Shown: positions 6,878 to 9,138 of the stretch, in pieces
How positions within the stretch are numbered: position 1 is the first letter of the stretch
How the letters are laid out: the number at the start of each line of letters is the position of its first letter
Source of the DNA: Pseudomonadota bacterium
GTDB taxonomy: Bacteria > Pseudomonadota > Alphaproteobacteria > Rhodospirillales > UBA2165
Length of the DNA stretch: 9,138 nt
NCBI GenBank assembly: GCA_027592155.1
Contig: JAQCKY010000054.1
Coordinates: 1 to 9,138, forward strand
Direction of reading: 5' to 3'
The notes under the pieces: generated by a model
What the model saw: the letters and a program-made list of their open reading frames with translations, nothing else
Database searches by the model: none
What the model was told of the DNA's origin: nothing
Program-made: the position numbers and the translations under genes

Positions 6878-6901
6878 CGGATTTAGACGAGTGCGTACGA
6901 T

Positions 6902-6906
6902 AGGAG
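6902..6906 (+). promoter_or_regulatory. Ribosome binding site deciding the GTG start of atzF
   Basis: AGGAG lies 7 nt before GTG at 6914. This supports the GTG as the true start; no in-frame ATG follows until far into the amidase domain (codon 321). Confidence 0.75.
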
Positions 6907-6913
6907 CGTTACG

Positions 6914-8710
6914 GTGGAATTGACCGAAAGCCTTGATATAGAAGCCCTTTTACATCGCTATTCATTGGGTGAGTTAACCCCGATCGACTTAGTCGAATCG
7001 GTATTGGCACGCATCGCCGAACATCCCGACAATCCGATCTGGATTCATCTGATCGACAAAGAGCAACTGTTTGAACGCGCCGCCGAATTGGAAGGTGATT
7101 CGCCCGACAGCCTGCCGCTCTATGGCATCCCTTTCGCCATCAAGGATAATATCGATCTCGCGGGGCACCCAACCACGGCGGCCTGTCCAGTCTTCGCCTA
7201 TACCGCCGCCAGGACGGCATCGGCGGTTCAGCGGGTGATCGATGCGGGGGCGATTCTGATCGGCAAAACCAATTTGGATCAGTTTGCCACGGGACTGGTC
7301 GGAACCCGATCTCCCTTTGGGGCCGTACAGAATGCCTTCGATAATGCCTATATATCCGGTGGATCCAGCTCGGGTTCCGCCGTCGCCGTGGCGCTGGGTT
7401 TGGTGAGTTTCTCCTTTGGCACCGACACCGCCGGATCGGGGCGTGTGCCGGCCGGTTTCAACAACATCGTCGGGCTAAAGCCGACAAAAGGGTTGCTCAG
7501 CACATCCGGTGTGGTTCCCGCCTGCCGGTCCCTCGACTGTCTTTCCATCTTCGGGCTCACCGTACCGGACGCCGAACGGGTGTTATCCGTGGCGGCAGGC
7601 TTCGACGCATCGGACCCCTTCTCCCGCGCCGCACCGCCTGCGAGCTCGGTTCTGCCATCCTCTTTGGCGGGGCTTCGGATTGGCGTTCCGGGATCGGGCG
7701 ACTTGGAATTTTTTGGTGATGAAGAAGCCGCTGGCTTGTTCGCAGATGCAGTCGAAAAAGTGAGATCTACGGGTGCGGAGATTAAGGAAATTGAGTACGG
7801 CCCCTTTCAAGAAGCCGCGAACCTACTCTATAGCGGACCTTGGGTGGCGGAACGCTACGTTGCCACACGGACGATGTTGGAACAGAACCCCGACGATATT
7901 TTTCCGGTGACCCGGTCGATCGTCGAAAAGGGACGTGATTTCAACGCCACGGATGCCTTCGAGGCATCGTACCGCCTGCAAGCACTAACCCGCGACGCCG
8001 AAGCCGTATGGGATGAGATCGATATATTGCTCACCCCGACCGCCGGTTCGATCTATACCATCGTTGAGGTTAATGGGGACCCGGTCACGCTCAATACGAA
8101 TTTGGGCTACTACACCAACTACATGAACCTGTTGGATCTATGCGGATTGGCGGTCCCGACCACGTTCTATGGCAACGGCCTGCCATTTGGAGTCACGCTC
8201 GTCGCACCCGCCTTCAGGGACCATGGCTTGGCCCGCCTTGGGGATCAGGTTCACCGGATATTCTCGCCGCCGCTGGGCGCAACAGGGATCGCACTTCCTC
8301 AGTCTGAACTTCAAAGCGAGGATCAGGATGGAATTCTGGTCGTCGCCGTCGGTGCCCATATGGCCGGACTGCCGCTCAACAAAGAATTGACCGACCGGGG
8401 CGCCAAATTGGTTCAGACCACAAAAACGGCACCGCTGTATGAATTCTATGCGCTGACGGAGTTTTCACCGCCCCGGCCGGGGCTTGTGAGGGTCGAAGAG
8501 GTCGGGAGTGCGATCGAGTGCGAAATTTGGTCCGTTCCGGCCGCGCATTTCGGCAGTTTCGTGGACGGCATCCCTGCCCCCTTGGGGATCGGCACGGTCA
8601 CCCTCGAAGACGGCTCATCGGTAAACGGCTTCATCTGTGAGACCTATGCCACGAAAAACGCCGAAAATATTTCCGCGCTGGGAAGTTGGCACCGATTTGT
8701 CGCCCGTTAG
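6914..8710 (+). CDS. atzF: Allophanate hydrolase
   Basis: The enzyme hydrolyses allophanate to ammonia and carbon dioxide, the last step of biuret, cyanurate and urea-carboxylase pathways. The 598-residue product has a complete amidase-signature domain (about 1-455). Its triad is Lys77 (GIPFAIKDNID), cis-Ser151 (SGGSSSGSAVAV) and nucleophile Ser175 (GTDTAGSGRVPA). The spacings of 74 and 24 equal those I recall for Pseudomonas AtzF (Lys91, Ser165, Ser189). The C-terminal domain (about 470-598) is the allophanate-hydrolase-specific domain, absent from general amidases such as GatA, and it makes the call specific. It uses a GTG start with a good AGGAG site. No urea carboxylase or guanidine carboxylase is visible, so the divergent biuret hydrolase is the likely allophanate source. 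The TauD-like gene follows after 88 bp on the same strand. Confidence 0.95.
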   Translation: MELTESLDIEALLHRYSLGELTPIDLVESVLARIAEHPDNPIWIHLIDKEQLFERAAELEGDSPDSLPLYGIPFAIKDNIDLAGHPTTAACPVFAYTAARTASAVQRVIDAGAILIGKTNLDQFATGLVGTRSPFGAVQNAFDNAYISGGSSSGSAVAVALGLVSFSFGTDTAGSGRVPAGFNNIVGLKPTKGLLSTSGVVPACRSLDCLSIFGLTVPDAERVLSVAAGFDASDPFSRAAPPASSVLPSSLAGLRIGVPGSGDLEFFGDEEAAGLFADAVEKVRSTGAEIKEIEYGPFQEAANLLYSGPWVAERYVATRTMLEQNPDDIFPVTRSIVEKGRDFNATDAFEASYRLQALTRDAEAVWDEIDILLTPTAGSIYTIVEVNGDPVTLNTNLGYYTNYMNLLDLCGLAVPTTFYGNGLPFGVTLVAPAFRDHGLARLGDQVHRIFSPPLGATGIALPQSELQSEDQDGILVVAVGAHMAGLPLNKELTDRGAKLVQTTKTAPLYEFYALTEFSPPRPGLVRVEEVGSAIECEIWSVPAAHFGSFVDGIPAPLGIGTVTLEDGSSVNGFICETYATKNAENISALGSWHRFVAR

Positions 8711-8733
8711 GGAGTTCCATTTGGATCAATTTC

Positions 8734-8770
8734 CGCGTCATGTTGACCCGACACAAAATTCCGCCATACC
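8734..8770 (+). promoter_or_regulatory. Candidate promoter with overlapping dyad ahead of the TauD-like gene
   Basis: CGCGTCATGTTGACCCG (8734-8750) is an imperfect palindrome with 6 of 7 half-site bases paired around TGT. It contains TTGACC (8743-8748, 5 of 6 to a -35 box). A weak CATACC (8765-8770) lies 16 bp further. The layout suits a repressor site over a promoter, but the -10 box is poor. Confidence 0.28.
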
Positions 8771-8786
8771 ATTCGACCGAGTAATG

Positions 8787-8793
8787 GGGAGGA
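8787..8793 (+). promoter_or_regulatory. Ribosome binding site of the TauD-like gene
   Basis: GGGAGGA lies 5 nt before the ATG at 8799. It is the strongest Shine-Dalgarno in the window and fixes the start of a gene that has no stop within the window. Confidence 0.75.
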
Positions 8794-8798
8794 CGCGA

Positions 8799-9138
8799 AT
8801 GACACAGATCGGCGAGGTCGATAGCCCGGCGGCATGGCGGGCACCGGACATGGAAACCGCGACACACTGGCGCCGTCGGCTCAAACCAACGGAGATCGAC
8901 GAAATCGATGCCGGTTTTCGCCACGCCAAAGCGGCGGGGGGCACACTTGGCAACTTAAGCCAGGACCAATTCCCCCTCCCCCAGGTTTCAAAAGTTTTGG
9001 TGGATATCCGGGATAAGCTGGAGACCGGCCCGGGGATCAATTTGCTCAAAGGATTTCCCGTCGACAAATACTCGGTCGACGATCTGCGGCTAATTTATTG
9101 GGGCCTCGCCATCCATCTCGGCACCCCGGTTGAGCAGA
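8799..9138 (+). CDS. TauD/TfdA-family Fe(II)/2-oxoglutarate dioxygenase, N-terminal part
   Basis: An open frame of 113 codons begins at ATG 8799 and runs off the right edge without a stop. The translation contains GPGINLLKGFPVDKYS followed by DLRLIYWGLAIHLGTPVEQ, which resembles the N-terminal part of TauD/TfdA-type oxygenases, where a G-x-G-hydrophobic-x-x-x-x-GFP/GLP element precedes a helix ending in LG-x-P. These enzymes use Fe(II), oxygen and 2-oxoglutarate to hydroxylate small substrates such as taurine or betaines. The iron-binding His-x-Asp...His residues lie beyond the window, so activity and substrate cannot be judged. The gene follows atzF in the same direction after 88 bp; it may share the operon or use its own promoter. 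A link to biuret or another nitrogen compound is inference from position only. Confidence 0.72.
   Translation, partial: MTQIGEVDSPAAWRAPDMETATHWRRRLKPTEIDEIDAGFRHAKAAGGTLGNLSQDQFPLPQVSKVLVDIRDKLETGPGINLLKGFPVDKYSVDDLRLIYWGLAIHLGTPVEQ

Larger units (their letters stand above)
6751..6913. promoter_or_regulatory. Divergent control region between the biuret hydrolase and allophanate hydrolase genes
   Basis: This 163-bp region must hold the promoters of both outward-facing genes. The motif CGAGTGACGTA occurs on the minus strand (6769-6759) and its near copy CGAGTGCGTA on the plus strand (6888-6897), each within about 26 nt of its gene's start codon. CATGATC occurs twice on the plus strand (6791-6797 and 6854-6860), 63 bp apart, about six helical turns; the first copy lies inside the palindrome ATCATGAT (6789-6796). 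No regulator gene lies in the window. Confidence 0.5.

Overview
The window reads as an alphaproteobacterial chromosome segment, most likely from the order Rhodospirillales. The basis is gene content: fliL and fliM followed by a DUF6468 protein and a MotE-like protein is an arrangement I associate with that group. The order-level assignment is an inference from family knowledge; I could not run a search. Coding density is high, the longest gap between genes is 163 bp, and I see no RNA genes, mobile elements, CRISPR arrays or convincing rho-independent terminators.

Left part (1-6004, all minus strand): a flagellar motor block transcribed right to left. The order is fliL, fliM (C-ring switch protein), a membrane-anchored coiled-coil DUF6468 protein, a MotE-like protein with an MgtE-N-type domain, two adjacent MotB/OmpA-like proteins, and a large secreted protein with three AMIN-like beta-rich segments. 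That last gene is 5'-complete and runs off the left edge after 451 codons. Spacing is tight: 41 bp, 8 bp, 45 bp, 122 bp, 2 bp and finally a 4-base ATGA overlap. The two MotB-like proteins differ at the proton-binding position: the downstream one keeps the membrane Asp, while the upstream one has Ser there. No motA lies in the window. The MotE/MotB pair/AMIN group is the least explained part and the best candidate for a poorly described motor accessory module.

Right part (6058-9138): a nitrogen-salvage block. A cysteine hydrolase of the isochorismatase superfamily (6058-6750, minus) has a catalytic triad spaced like biuret hydrolase. It is divergent from a full-length allophanate hydrolase (6914-8710, plus) with an intact Lys/cis-Ser/Ser triad and a C-terminal domain. 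Together they would take biuret to allophanate and then to ammonia and CO2. The 163-bp divergent region carries repeated short motifs that look like operators. Downstream of atzF a TauD/TfdA-type Fe(II)/2-oxoglutarate dioxygenase begins at 8799 and runs off the right edge.

The two blocks meet at 6005-6057, where the hydrolase gene lies just upstream of fliL on the same strand with only 53 bp between them.
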